A DNA stretch of 30,336 bases, taken from contig NZ_CP108433.1 in assembly GCF_041435335.1 (NCBI RefSeq), forward strand, positions 1 to 30,336, read 5' to 3'. This DNA comes from Streptomyces sp. NBC_01283 (GTDB lineage: Bacteria > Actinomycetota > Actinomycetes > Streptomycetales > Streptomycetaceae). Shown here piece after piece: positions 8,632 to 16,818 of the stretch; positions within the stretch are counted from its first letter, which is position 1; the number at the start of each line of letters is the position of its first letter. The notes beneath the pieces are model-generated. The model made no database searches, had not been told where the DNA came from, and worked only from the letters and a program-made list of their open reading frames with translations. Both the position numbers and the translations under genes were made by a program.

Positions 8632-8943
8632 GTGGGGTCGGTATAGGCAGCACAGGCGGGTGCAGTGGTCCATCAATTGCCGACTATCTCATCTTCCGCT
8701 GACGGGAGATAGGGTGCCAGAGGGCGGGAGTGGGGCGCCGCGAAATGTGGGGGATGTGTGGGCCAGTGGCGCCTTATTCGAGTAATAGGCGTGTCAGATT
8801 GATGCGGTGATTGATGGAATCAACACGGGCTCCGATTCCTACGGCGGGTTGCCGCGCGTGCAAGTACAGCAATTCCCCGGCGAGTAGGTGCTGACGGTGG
8901 CGACGCTGGACAGTCAGGGAACATCGAAAGAATTGGGAAGCAC
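8632..8943 (+). pseudogene. C1: decayed copy of the small cassette gene C
   Basis: Base by base this stretch aligns with the intact minus-strand gene at 15022-15333. The start GTGGGGTCG matches ATGGGGTCG, and the tail reads VQVQQFPGE*VLTVATLDSQ against PVQQFLGEQLSLTATVDRQG in C2. Three stops replace conserved codons: TGG to TAG at codon 5, CAG to TAA mid-gene (followed by a TAG), and CAG to TAG near the end. About four extra bases around 8670-8690 also shift the frame. The similarity begins upstream of the start, so the leader was duplicated too. The gene cannot make the full protein. It lies in the same order relative to A1 as C2 does to A2, establishing that the ancestral cassette was C-A-B. 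Confidence 0.8.
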
Positions 8944-9052
8944 TCCTATTCTAGGCTGACTGACATTCTGCGCGTGGGAGGCAAGCCGGTGCCGGCATCA
9001 ACCCCGGGCTGATAGTCAAACAGTCTCGGAGCAACAGTAAGGTGATGCCGCC

Positions 9053-10504
9053 ATGACCATTACGGCACAATGGGTTCGCCAGCAGTTCAGCAACGGCACG
9101 TTCACGCTGACTGGGGCTCTTCTCGGTCTGGGAGATTCGACCGACTATCTCTTCAGCGATGCATGTCTTGGATCAAGTTGGACTGTCGAGATCGATCATC
9201 ATAATGACGATGCTTTAGTGGCGTGGGGCGCCGCTTCCGTGAAGGCAGCGACGCATAGCGTGGAAGTGCAGTTTCTGGAGGCTTCGCCAGACGCGTCTGG
9301 CGATACCCCTATTACTGGAATTGCCGTTTACGTCGACCTCGATGAGGATTGGAGATCCACCCTCTTCCCAAATCTTAACGTCGACACCCTCGAGCCATTC
9401 GGTTTCACGAATCCAGAAGCTGCACTGATCGTGGACCCCGACCAAGCCGACGACTTTCCGTATATCGAGGGTGCTGCCCGATACGGCCCACTGGTAGAAG
9501 CGTCACAGATACCGCGACGATTCTGCGTACGGCAATCAAGCCCAGGCTATCTCGACCTGTACTCTCGCCTGAATGTTCAACAATCCTACACCGACTTCAA
9601 CGGCTTGATGCAATCTCTCCCTTTCGTTGGCTTGCTGCCCTCCGTTGAAATCCCATCGGGAATAGAAAGCATAATTGGAGGTTTGAATCTCAACTTATCC
9701 TATGCTCGGGTGACACTCCAGGAAGATGGAGGCCTCCCCGTAGGTGGGAGCATTTCCATAGAAATTGGCGATCTCAATCATGAAGTAACAATCATTCAGG
9801 GACTCTTCACCGCAACTGCAGTCGACCTCAGCCTCGATTTGATGGGGATCGAATTCCTGATAGGAGCAAAATATACCGGCAAGATCGGCCAAACGGATGC
9901 CACGGTCTCGGGAGTATATGCCAAGGACGGACAAATGCGCCTTCTGGGGGGTGTAAAGTCCGTCACGCTGGATTCAACCGTCCATGAATGGCTCAACAGT
10001 GCTGTGGGTGCAGACATAGCGCAGATCCTGAGTGGCACAACGATAGAGTCGATGACTGTCGAGATCAATATGTCTCCCTCAGAAGCCGCTGTTCTTTCTG
10101 CGGGCCTTGAGGTCGCTATCCCAATTCCAGGGGATCAGGGGGACGCCTATCTGTCACTGAAGGCGATCAAACAAGGACAAGACACCGCTGCCATAGCGGG
10201 GGCACTCGAATTTCCAATGCCCACCGACGAGAATCCCGGCCAGAGCATCATCTTCCAAGGGTCCGTTTCCAAAGCTTCTGACGACCTAACTTTCTCTCTC
10301 GCCTGGGAGGCCGACGACACCTTCGAGATGCGGATAGCCGACCTCTTTCATCTTCTCGGAGTCGGTGAAAACATAGACGTACCGTTCGGTGATATCGGCC
10401 TTTCCAGCCTTGCCTGCTTGTACCTCCCGAAGGCACAGCTTCTCGCCTTTGGCGTGAATCTGCCACCGCTTCAGATTGTCTTCGCCAGACTGGGTACTAC
10501 GTGA
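9053..10504 (+). CDS. A1: cassette protein A, unknown function, beta-rich
   Basis: The start ATG 9053 follows aaGGTGatgccgcc; the product has 483 residues. No family is recognised. It lacks a signal peptide and membrane segments. The N-terminal ~150 residues form one conserved block (VRQQFSNGTFTLTGALLGLG, GIAVYVDLDEDW, PEAALIVDP, FPYIEGAARYG). The rest alternates short hydrophobic and polar residues as in extended beta structure: VYAKDGQMRLLGGVKSVTLD, VHEWLNSAVGADIAQILSG, FSLAWEADDTFEMRIADLFH, VNLPPLQI. The recurring pattern of a beta hairpin followed by an (I/A)-x-D-(L/I)-x-x-(L/I)-L-G segment hints at degenerate internal repeats, somewhat like DUF6603-type proteins (weak). The paralogue A2 on the other strand is very similar by eye. 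Third codon positions are far less G/C-biased than in neighbouring genes, suggesting horizontal acquisition. It is followed 70 bases later by B1. Confidence 0.85.
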   Translation: MTITAQWVRQQFSNGTFTLTGALLGLGDSTDYLFSDACLGSSWTVEIDHHNDDALVAWGAASVKAATHSVEVQFLEASPDASGDTPITGIAVYVDLDEDWRSTLFPNLNVDTLEPFGFTNPEAALIVDPDQADDFPYIEGAARYGPLVEASQIPRRFCVRQSSPGYLDLYSRLNVQQSYTDFNGLMQSLPFVGLLPSVEIPSGIESIIGGLNLNLSYARVTLQEDGGLPVGGSISIEIGDLNHEVTIIQGLFTATAVDLSLDLMGIEFLIGAKYTGKIGQTDATVSGVYAKDGQMRLLGGVKSVTLDSTVHEWLNSAVGADIAQILSGTTIESMTVEINMSPSEAAVLSAGLEVAIPIPGDQGDAYLSLKAIKQGQDTAAIAGALEFPMPTDENPGQSIIFQGSVSKASDDLTFSLAWEADDTFEMRIADLFHLLGVGENIDVPFGDIGLSSLACLYLPKAQLLAFGVNLPPLQIVFARLGTT

Positions 10505-10549
10505 TCAGAAGTTGACCAGACGCATATCAGTGAACCCAGAATAATTCGG

Positions 10550-10559
10550 GATTCGAATC
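10550..10559. promoter_or_regulatory. Short palindrome GATTCGAATC in the A1-B1 gap
   Basis: A perfect 10-base palindrome immediately upstream of the AAAAGGA ribosome-binding site of B1. The A2-B2 gap does not carry the same palindrome, so its importance is doubtful. Confidence 0.25.
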
Positions 10560-10574
10560 GAAAAGGACTCAGTC

Positions 10575-11513
10575 ATGAATACTGACACGCAGTCGGCCAT
10601 GAGTGACAATCGATACTTCCGCACATCTTGTTACCGGCAAGTCGGAACAACAAATCTCATCCCAGCGCTGGAGTCGATGACCAGAGGAAACGTAAGCGCA
10701 TGGAAGCTCATGGACGTAAGCAACGCGGCCTACTACACCCGCGCACCCTTTTTCGGTTCATCGTTCAGCTTCTCAAAGAATATCGCTTCGTACAATGCCG
10801 CCAAGGATCCCCTAAGCCCCGATATTGACCGGTTACTCCGCGAGGTGCCGATCACGATCAGGCATTACACCAACGGCGATAAACCCTCGGGGCCGCCTAG
10901 CTTTGCCTGGGTCCTGTCAAACTGGGACCTTACGGTGAACCGTGCCCGCGAAAACCTGCCCCCCATTGGTGTCACCAACAGTAATTGCTGGTGCTATTTC
11001 GGAAATCAGCATTTTGTATTCTCTACTATTGCCGTTCATGATCAACCTACATACAGAAGCGCCCTTTCAATTAAATCCAAATGGTATACCGTCATCCCTG
11101 CGAGCAATATTGTAGATTGCTGGTGCTCACCCGACTTTTATCTCCACTTCGTGCCACAGAAGCCTCGAACCGCAGATCAGGCTAATGACCTAATAAGTCA
11201 GAAATGGGCGACTACAGATCTGGCGGGAAGGGTCACCCCTCCTCTCCTCAGGGCAAGCGGGACCAATGCAAGGAGGGCCATAATTTCGGCCGTACTAACG
11301 GACTATAAGGTTAAGTACGGTGGCAGCTACCTCACCAAGGCGATCAGTGATGGTAATTCATTAATTCAAGGAGAAAGTAACTCAGCAGGTAAAGTTCTCG
11401 CCGTTAATATCTCGAAGCACTTTTCGGGAAAGCTGGAAATAAAGATTCCCGTACCGTGGCCGGTTGGCCGCGCAGGCAACGGTTGGCTGCCTAATCCAAA
11501 AATGCAATTTTGA
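10575..11513 (+). CDS. B1: cassette protein B, unknown function
   Basis: ATG 10575 follows gAAAAGGActcagtc, giving 312 residues. A second ATG at 10599 matches the start of paralogue B2 better but has no ribosome-binding site. No signal peptide or membrane helix is seen. Blocks shared with B2 are SAWKLMDVSN (residues 41-50), VPITIRHYTNGD (91-102), PSFAWVLSNWDL (108-119), CWCYFGNQHFVFST (138-151), VHDQPTYR, WYTVI, DCWCSPDF (181-188) and a C-terminal LEIKIP...W.PNP. The invariant RHYTNGD and the Cys/Trp pairs suggest an active or metal site. An RHYT-like motif followed by a distant F-S-T resembles ADP-ribosyltransferase layouts, but only loosely. Low-G+C codon use matches A1. Probably cotranscribed with A1. 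Confidence 0.82.
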   Translation: MNTDTQSAMSDNRYFRTSCYRQVGTTNLIPALESMTRGNVSAWKLMDVSNAAYYTRAPFFGSSFSFSKNIASYNAAKDPLSPDIDRLLREVPITIRHYTNGDKPSGPPSFAWVLSNWDLTVNRARENLPPIGVTNSNCWCYFGNQHFVFSTIAVHDQPTYRSALSIKSKWYTVIPASNIVDCWCSPDFYLHFVPQKPRTADQANDLISQKWATTDLAGRVTPPLLRASGTNARRAIISAVLTDYKVKYGGSYLTKAISDGNSLIQGESNSAGKVLAVNISKHFSGKLEIKIPVPWPVGRAGNGWLPNPKMQF

Positions 11514-12426
11514 CGGGCAGGCAGAAAGGAAAATGCCCAGTCTATTCGAATGTTGTTGAGTGCCAATCTCACGGTCCGACGCGGAATATGGTCACGCCTA
11601 CCGGGGGGCGGCGGCGGTACGACGGCCCGCATGAGATGGATGAACTCGGGGCGGCTCGCAGCACCCGTACCCGACGGCTGCCGGCGTCGCCACCACCACT
11701 GCCGAACGCGTTCACGCCCCGGCGCCACTCTGCAGGCCCGCCTCGACCACGTCGCTGCCCCTGTCCGACAACGCGCCGAACGGAGCAACCGGCGCCTGCA
11801 CCAACGCCGGGGTAACCTGCACCTCGTCGTAAACGATCTACCATCAGCGTCGTGGCGCCACCCCGGAACGGTCCGGCTGGTGCTGGCCTCTGGCGACCAT
11901 GGGGACTGACACCGCTCAACTCCGCTGCGCCAGCGCGGGCCCAAAGGCCTTCAGCGCGAAGAACCATCCGCGGATTCCTATGAGCAGCCCGCTCCTTGCG
12001 GCCACGCCCGGCATGAGTCGAGCCACGATCCCGCCGACGCCACACATCTACAACGGCCTGGCCCCACACTCCAACTACCCGCCACCGCAGCGCCACCAGC
12101 GACCCGTGCAGGAATTCATCGAGACCGACGCCGCGGTCCACAGCGGCACGGACCGGGTGAGCACACCGAGGCGCGTACGGCACAGATCAGGGCGACGTCG
12201 AAAGGACCTGGAGCGACCGAGAGAGAGGCCAGCCTCATTGAGCCGCTGGCCCGGTAGAGCCCCAGGCCATCCGCACGCTTGCCCCCGGTCACGTACCGCG
12301 CCCAGTACGTGGGCGAGACGGACCTCGACGGCGGTTCTTCGCCAGCGTGTGTCTGACGGTTGCGGCTGCCCCAGGCGCTGTGCCCTCGTTCACCTGGATT
12401 TCCCGGCGAGCCTTTTGATCTGCCTG
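11514..12426. other. G+C-rich spacer between the two convergent cassettes
   Basis: About 900 bases lie between the tail-to-tail stops of B1 and B2. The base composition rises to typical Streptomyces levels, unlike the cassettes. Long open frames occur on both strands (for example minus 11569-12183), but they are Arg/Gly/Pro-rich, lack start context and are not recognisable. Just after B1 a small hairpin (gggca...tgccc, about 11515-11538) could act as a weak terminator. Cassette similarity stops at or just beyond the stop codons; only a short caggcaga is shared. The spacer may be foreign DNA inserted between the cassettes. Confidence 0.4.
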
Positions 12427-13311
12427 TTATAGGGGCAAAGGGTTCGGGTACCAGTCATCAACTGGCATTGCGTTGGGAATCTTTATTTCCAGTTCCTGGA
12501 AATATTCTTGGATCTGGACAGCGAGTTTCCTGCCTCGCGAGTTCGGGTTTCTTGCATCGGCAAGGTCATTGCCGGCGCTTATCACCTCTTGAACATAGTC
12601 GCCACCAAGAGATTCCTTGGTGTCGCGAAGAATAGTCGAAAGCGCGGCCGAAATTATATTGGTTGCTTTGGCCCTGAACAGAGGAGGGCAGACCGGCCCC
12701 GCTAGTCCGTCGCCCCATTCCTCCGCTATTTTAGCTTTAGCCTGCTTCGCTGTAGTGATCGTCGCGTCAAAAAGACTGAGGAAATCGGCCGAGCACCAGC
12801 AGTAATCAATAGAACCTTCGTCTATCACCGTGTACCAGGCACATTCTAGCGGCATGATCCTGTATGCAGGCTGATCATGGATTGCGAGAGTAGAGAACAC
12901 GAACTTCTGATTGCCGAACCAGCACCAGTCTTCGACCCCCGTGTTCCCGTTACCTCTGTAGTCAATCCTATTCGCCAGGTCCCAGGATGAGAGGATCTGG
13001 GTGAAACTAGGCTTCTTTGACGGCCCCAGGTCGCCGTTGGTGTAGTGCCTGATGGTGATGGGAACTTGGTCACGTACAGCCTTGATATCGTTTTTGAACG
13101 GATCGCGGTCGGCGTCATATTTCACACACGCCCCCTCGAAAAGGAAGGGCGAATCCAGCAGAAACCTGTAATCGTAGTAGTTGTCATTGCTTACCTTCAT
13201 AATCCCCCATGCGCTATCCGTTTTCCTTGTCTTCTTCAGTATGGGTACGAGATTATCTAACCTAGTCGTACGATCGCTACAGGCTGTCTTGAATTCGCTC
13301 TTAAAACTCAT
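12427..13311 (-). CDS. B2: cassette protein B paralogue
   Basis: The minus-strand ATG at 13311 is preceded by AAGGAAT at good spacing; the product has 294 residues. It aligns with B1 over the full length: SAWGIMKVSN, VPITIRHYTNGD (residues 83-94), PSFTQILSSWDL, WCWFGNQKFVFST (129-141), AIHDQPAYR, WYTVIDEGSIDYCWCSADF (159-177) and a tail YFQELEIKIP...DDWYPNP. The Cys pairs and RHYTNGD are retained, while surface regions differ greatly, so the copies are old or came from different sources. No family assignment. It starts 70 bases after the A2 stop, the same gap as between A1 and B1, implying one operon with A2 and C2. Confidence 0.82.
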   Translation of the reverse strand: MSFKSEFKTACSDRTTRLDNLVPILKKTRKTDSAWGIMKVSNDNYYDYRFLLDSPFLFEGACVKYDADRDPFKNDIKAVRDQVPITIRHYTNGDLGPSKKPSFTQILSSWDLANRIDYRGNGNTGVEDWCWFGNQKFVFSTLAIHDQPAYRIMPLECAWYTVIDEGSIDYCWCSADFLSLFDATITTAKQAKAKIAEEWGDGLAGPVCPPLFRAKATNIISAALSTILRDTKESLGGDYVQEVISAGNDLADARNPNSRGRKLAVQIQEYFQELEIKIPNAMPVDDWYPNPLPL

Positions 13312-13381
13312 GGCTGATTCCTTATTTCATTCGAGTCTGACGTGATTCGACCGGCGTTCACCGTCGGTGCATTCTTCGTCG

Positions 13382-14815
13382 TCACGTAACTCCCAGGTTC
13401 ACAACGGTGATCTGAAGAGGAGGCAGGTTCACGCCCAGGACGAGAAGCTTCTGACTTGGGCGGTAAACAGCACCAAGGCTGGATAGGGAGATATCCCCGA
13501 ACGGTATGTCTACGTTTTCATTGACTCCGAGAAGGTGAAAGAGGTCGGCTATGGAGGCCTTAAAGTTCTGGTCACCCTCCCAGGCGAGAGAGAACGTGAG
13601 ACCGTCGGATGCCCGGGTGACGGATCCTTGAAAGACGATATTCTGCCCAGGATATCTGACCGTAGGCATGGGAATTTCGAGCGCCCCCCTCACCGTAACG
13701 GATTCCTTGCTAATTGCCGTCAGTGATAGATAGGCATTCCCGTGATCCCCTGGGATCGGAATTTCGACCACGAAGCCCGCAGTGAGAGCAGCCGCTCCCG
13801 AAGGCGGAACGTTGGTTTCTACGAACATCGTCTCCACTGTTGGGCCGGAAAGGATCTGCCCTATGTCTGCACCGACGGCACTATTGAGCCACTCATGGAT
13901 ACTTCCGTCCAAGGCGACGTCCTTCACCGATCCCAGGAGGCGTATCTGACCGCTGCTGGCGTACATTCCCGAGACAGTGGCCTCGGTCTCGCCGATCCTT
14001 CCCGTATATTCCGCACCTATCAGGAACTCGGATCCCATTAACTCGAGGGTGATATTGAGTGCGTGGGCGGTGAAGAGTTCCGGAATTATTTCTGCGTCAT
14101 GACCAAGCTCACCAATCTCTACGGCAACGCTAGCCCCTACAATGCTCTCGCTATCCTGCTGGAGTGTCACCTGGACATAGGATAGATAGAGAGGCAGGCT
14201 CCCGATAAGGCTCTGCAGTTCTGGCGGCACGTCAACGGAGGAAGGAAGTTTGGCGGCGAAAGGCAACGAACTGATCAGGTCGTTAAAGTCGGTGTGGCGT
14301 TGCTGGCTGCCCAGGCGCGAGTAGATGTCGAGATATCCTGCGCCGGAGTCCTCTACGCAGAAGCGTTGCGGTACACGTTCCACCGGTTGGCCAAACTGGG
14401 CTGCACCCTCAATGTAGGGATATTCATAAGGGTGTTCAGGGTCCACGATCAGGGCAGCCTCGGGATGCTGGAAGCCGAACGGCCTGAGGGCGTCGGTGTT
14501 AAGGTCTGGAAAGATGCTGGATTCCCAATCCCCGTCGAGGTCGACATAGACAGCAATGCCAGCAATATTGGGCTCCCCTTGCGAAGCCCCCAAAAAATGC
14601 ACCTCAACATTGCGTTTCACCCCTTTCACAAGAGCTGTGCCCCAACCCACTAAAGCATCGGGATCACTCTGGTCGATCTCGACAGCCCAACTCGTACCAA
14701 GACAGTCATCACTGAAAAGGATATTTGTCGGACTGCCGAGGCCGATAAGAGAAGCAGTCAGCGTGAATCCGCCGCTGACGAAGTGATCGCGAACCCAGTC
14801 GATCGAAATGGTCAT
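13382..14815 (-). CDS. A2: cassette protein A paralogue
   Basis: 477 residues from the minus-strand ATG at 14815 (upstream gaggcgatgagccgat). It aligns end to end with A1: LFSDDCLGTSWAVEID, GIAVYVDLDGDWESSIFPDL, PEAALIVDPEHPYEYPYIEG, RFCVEDSGAGYLDIYSRLG, HEWLNSAVGADIGQILSG, IADLFHLLGVNENVDIPFGD and a terminal LGVNLPPLQI. By eye more than half of aligned residues are identical, with a few three-residue gaps. No signal peptide, transmembrane helix or known catalytic motif is visible; the predicted structure is mostly beta. It lies between C2 (207 bases upstream) and B2 (70 bases downstream) on the same strand. Like A1 its codon use is less G/C-biased than the genome-like neighbours. Confidence 0.85.
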   Translation of the reverse strand: MTISIDWVRDHFVSGGFTLTASLIGLGSPTNILFSDDCLGTSWAVEIDQSDPDALVGWGTALVKGVKRNVEVHFLGASQGEPNIAGIAVYVDLDGDWESSIFPDLNTDALRPFGFQHPEAALIVDPEHPYEYPYIEGAAQFGQPVERVPQRFCVEDSGAGYLDIYSRLGSQQRHTDFNDLISSLPFAAKLPSSVDVPPELQSLIGSLPLYLSYVQVTLQQDSESIVGASVAVEIGELGHDAEIIPELFTAHALNITLELMGSEFLIGAEYTGRIGETEATVSGMYASSGQIRLLGSVKDVALDGSIHEWLNSAVGADIGQILSGPTVETMFVETNVPPSGAAALTAGFVVEIPIPGDHGNAYLSLTAISKESVTVRGALEIPMPTVRYPGQNIVFQGSVTRASDGLTFSLAWEGDQNFKASIADLFHLLGVNENVDIPFGDISLSSLGAVYRPSQKLLVLGVNLPPLQITVVNLGVT

Positions 14816-15021
14816 ATCGGCTCATCGCCTCGCTGTTGGACGTCCGTGTCGGACGCGGGTGAACCTGTGAACTCGGCGTACCTATCGCGTTCAAGCGTCA
14901 CCGAGCGCCAGGCCGATCCGCAATGTGAGTGAATCCTCAAGACTGGATCATTGGACGCGTCGGCCAGATGGCGCCCACCCTCCGATCATTGTCAATCTCG
15001 TGCTGCTATTCAGCGATCTCC
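14816..15021 (-). other. C2-A2 intergenic region
   Basis: 206 bases with no gene. On the minus strand a TTGACA (about 14989-14994) lies inside this gap, so A2 may have its own promoter; no convincing -10 box follows at the right distance. Confidence 0.3.
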
Positions 15022-15333
15022 TCAGAGGGGTTCGCTCACCAGAACAAATGATTCGCCCTGCCTGTCCACCGTCGCCGTCAGCGACAGCTGTTCCCCGAGG
15101 AATTGCTGGACTGGAAGATGAGGCAACCCGCTGTCGGAGATCTGGTTAAATTCATCAATTGCGGCATTAATCTGACCCACCTGCTCTCCCGACAAGGCAT
15201 TATTTGCCCACACCACTCCCACGCTCTGCACCGCTACATCCTCGTCCTCCGACACCCCACCCCCCACCAACGGAAGCTGAGAGAGACGACAATCGATCAC
15301 TGCATCCACCTGCGCCACCCATAGCGACCCCAT
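15022..15333 (-). CDS. C2: small cassette protein C, unknown
   Basis: The start ATG 15333 follows gGAGGTGtgtt; a GTG at 15381 is open but without ribosome-binding site support. The product has 103 residues: MGSLWVAQVDAVIDCRLSQL at the start, an acidic stretch GVSEDEDVAV, a helical LSGEQVGQINAAIDEFNQIS, then PVQQFLGEQLSLTATVDRQG and SFVLVSEPL. There is no signal peptide and no known motif. It is the first gene of the C2-A2-B2 group. Similarity to the dead C1, extending through the ribosome-binding site, shows that it belongs to the cassette. Small size and first position would suit a regulator, chaperone or immunity protein, but nothing in the sequence decides this. Confidence 0.65.
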   Translation of the reverse strand: MGSLWVAQVDAVIDCRLSQLPLVGGGVSEDEDVAVQSVGVVWANNALSGEQVGQINAAIDEFNQISDSGLPHLPVQQFLGEQLSLTATVDRQGESFVLVSEPL

Positions 15334-15463
15334 AACACACCTCACCAGTCCAATCGCGGGAACTACGTGCTTACACCTCACCTAATATGTGCAGGCACCA
15401 TCGCTGTCCCTCTGCGTTTCTGCCAGCGAATCGGTTTCCTGTAAGGGACCACAAAGGAACGGT

Positions 15464-15486
15464 GCAACTCCTGATCATGAAGTTGC
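15464..15486. promoter_or_regulatory. Imperfect 23-bp palindrome upstream of the C2 operon
   Basis: Six-base arms gcaact/agttgc flank a TGATCA core. It lies about 130 bases upstream of C2 and could be an operator for the minus-strand cassette, or the end of a lost insertion sequence. No matching site is seen upstream of C1. Confidence 0.3.
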
Positions 15487-15615
15487 GCTGATGACCAGTG
15501 ACATCACGCCTGGGGGCGAGGGACCTCAGAGGTAGCCGTCCCACCGTCGGCGAGGGAGCTCTCCTGCAGCAGCTCATGAAGCGACTTCTGGAGTTGCCGC
15601 TGCGCAGGAAGATGT

Positions 15616-15843
15616 GTGTCGCTCTGGCGCCAGGTCACCGGTGCCCTGGCGCCGGCCCGAAGACGCAGCGCGAAATACCCCGTTACGCCTCGTCGATCTG
15701 AGAGGGCACGACAGGAGCACAAACGGCGGATGGCCGGCGACGTGCTGGCCGACGGAGCTGTGCCGTTCCCCCGGCCCGGTGATGAGTGGTCCGCCGACGA
15801 GTGTCGCCGTGAGGCTCGTGCCCACGGTCGGCAATCAGAGTGA
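15616..15843 (+). CDS. Possible small protein upstream of the aquaporin relic
   Basis: A 75-residue frame begins GTG TCG CTC TGG and ends two bases before the aquaporin ATG. It is Arg/Ala-rich with a C-terminal FPRPGDEWSADECRREARAH. Tight spacing to the next gene is the main support. No family is recognised and the ribosome-binding site is unclear, so it may be spurious. Confidence 0.3.
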   Translation: MSLWRQVTGALAPARRRSAKYPVTPRRSERARQEHKRRMAGDVLADGAVPFPRPGDEWSADECRREARAHGRQSE

Positions 15844-15845
15844 TC

Positions 15846-16340
15846 ATGACCTCCAACCCCGACCAGGAGAAGTTTGTGCCCCCCTTACGCATCTTCCTCG
15901 CCGAAGCCCTCGGCACCGCGATCCTGATCATCGGCGGGGTGGGAACCGCGGTATTCGACGCCGACCGCGCTGGCGTGCTCGGCGTCGCGCTCGCCTTCGG
16001 CCTCAGCCTGCAGGCGGCGGCGTACCTGATCGGCCCGATCTCCGGCTGCCACATCAACCCCGCCATCACCGCGGCCATGGTCGCCATCCGCAAGACCGAC
16101 GTCCGGCTGCTGCCCGCCTACCTAGGCGGGCAAGTCGTTGGAGGCCTGCTCGGTGCGTTGCTGATCTGGTCCATCGGCCAGGGCAAGGCCGACTTCACCG
16201 CCGTGGACCAAAACGGCACATCCACCAGCGTCTCCGTCAGCGAGGCCGGCTTCGCCTCCAACGGCTACGGCGCCCACTCCCCCGACCACTACAACCTCGC
16301 CACCATCATCCTTGCGGAAGTCGTGGCCACCGCCGGAGAC
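15846..16340 (+). pseudogene. Aquaporin/MIP channel, N-terminal half only
   Basis: From ATG 15846 the protein runs FLAEALGTAILIIGGVGTAV, VALAFGLSLQAAAYLIGPIS and GCHINPAITAAMVAI, containing the first NPA box, then LPAYLGGQVVGGLLGALLIW and TIILAEVVATA. These are helices 1 to about 4 of an aquaporin. MIP channels are built from two such halves and need a second NPA box; it is missing. At about 16340 the sequence changes to unrelated DNA and the same frame continues into an ABC ATPase fragment. Broken by deletion or recombination, and not expected to form a water channel. Confidence 0.8.
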
Positions 16341-16473
16341 GGATTAACGTGCCCTCGACGACGGGCAGTTCACTCTCATGGCCGATCCATGCGAACCACT
16401 GCTGCCACCGAGGAGGGAGCCGGTCCCCGGAACGTGTCTCGGCCTTGCCGTAGCGGGCCGTGTCGTCCACCGT

Positions 16474-16818
16474 GCCTGTACGAACACCTCACTGTGCGCG
16501 AGCAGCTGGCACTGTTGGCAGCATGGTGGGGAGTGCGCACGGCAGGACTCGTGGATCGGGTGGAGGCGCTGAGAATGACGGGCCGCCATGGTGTCCTGGT
16601 CGGCGAGCTGTCTCTCGGGCAGCGCAAGAAACTGGGCTTCGTCCGTGCAACAGCACACGAACCCCAACTGGTCCTCCTGGCCGAACCGTTCAACGGCCTC
16701 TGCTCAGCTGCCGAAACGGCGGTGCGAGCCCAGCTCAAGCGCTGGAAGGCGCCAAGAGCGAACCCTCGTCCTGGTCTCCCACACGACCAGGTCCGTAGCC
16801 GAACTGCTCGACCGGCAT
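16474..16818 (+). pseudogene. ABC transporter ATPase fragment
   Basis: In frame with the aquaporin piece, the sequence YEHLTVREQLALLAAWWGVR, then GELSLGQRKKLGFVRATAHE and PQLVLLAEPFNGLCSAAETA gives the signature motif (LSLGQ) and a Walker B region of an ABC ATPase; the usual final Asp-Glu of Walker B is altered (LLAEPFNGL). Walker A is absent. Near 16750 the coding signal shifts frame to TLVLVSHTTRSVAELLDRHD, containing the H-loop histidine, and runs into the start of the IclR gene. It is a leftover of an exporter ATPase, truncated at the 5' end and frameshifted. Confidence 0.72.

Noticed and set aside
8632..8943. C1 as a gene using stop-codon readthrough
   Set aside because: Although stops replace Trp and Gln codons, there is also a net frameshift from inserted bases, so decay is simpler.
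11569..12183. 204-residue minus-strand frame in the cassette spacer
   Set aside because: Arg/Gly-rich, without start context or recognisable motif; treated as noncoding.
10575..13311. Naming B1/B2 as ADP-ribosyltransferase toxins
   Set aside because: Only RHYT and a distant FST are suggestive; the catalytic Glu motif and overall layout could not be identified.
15022..15381. GTG 15381 as start of C2
   Set aside because: No ribosome-binding site there; ATG 15333 has GAGGTG and matches the start of C1.
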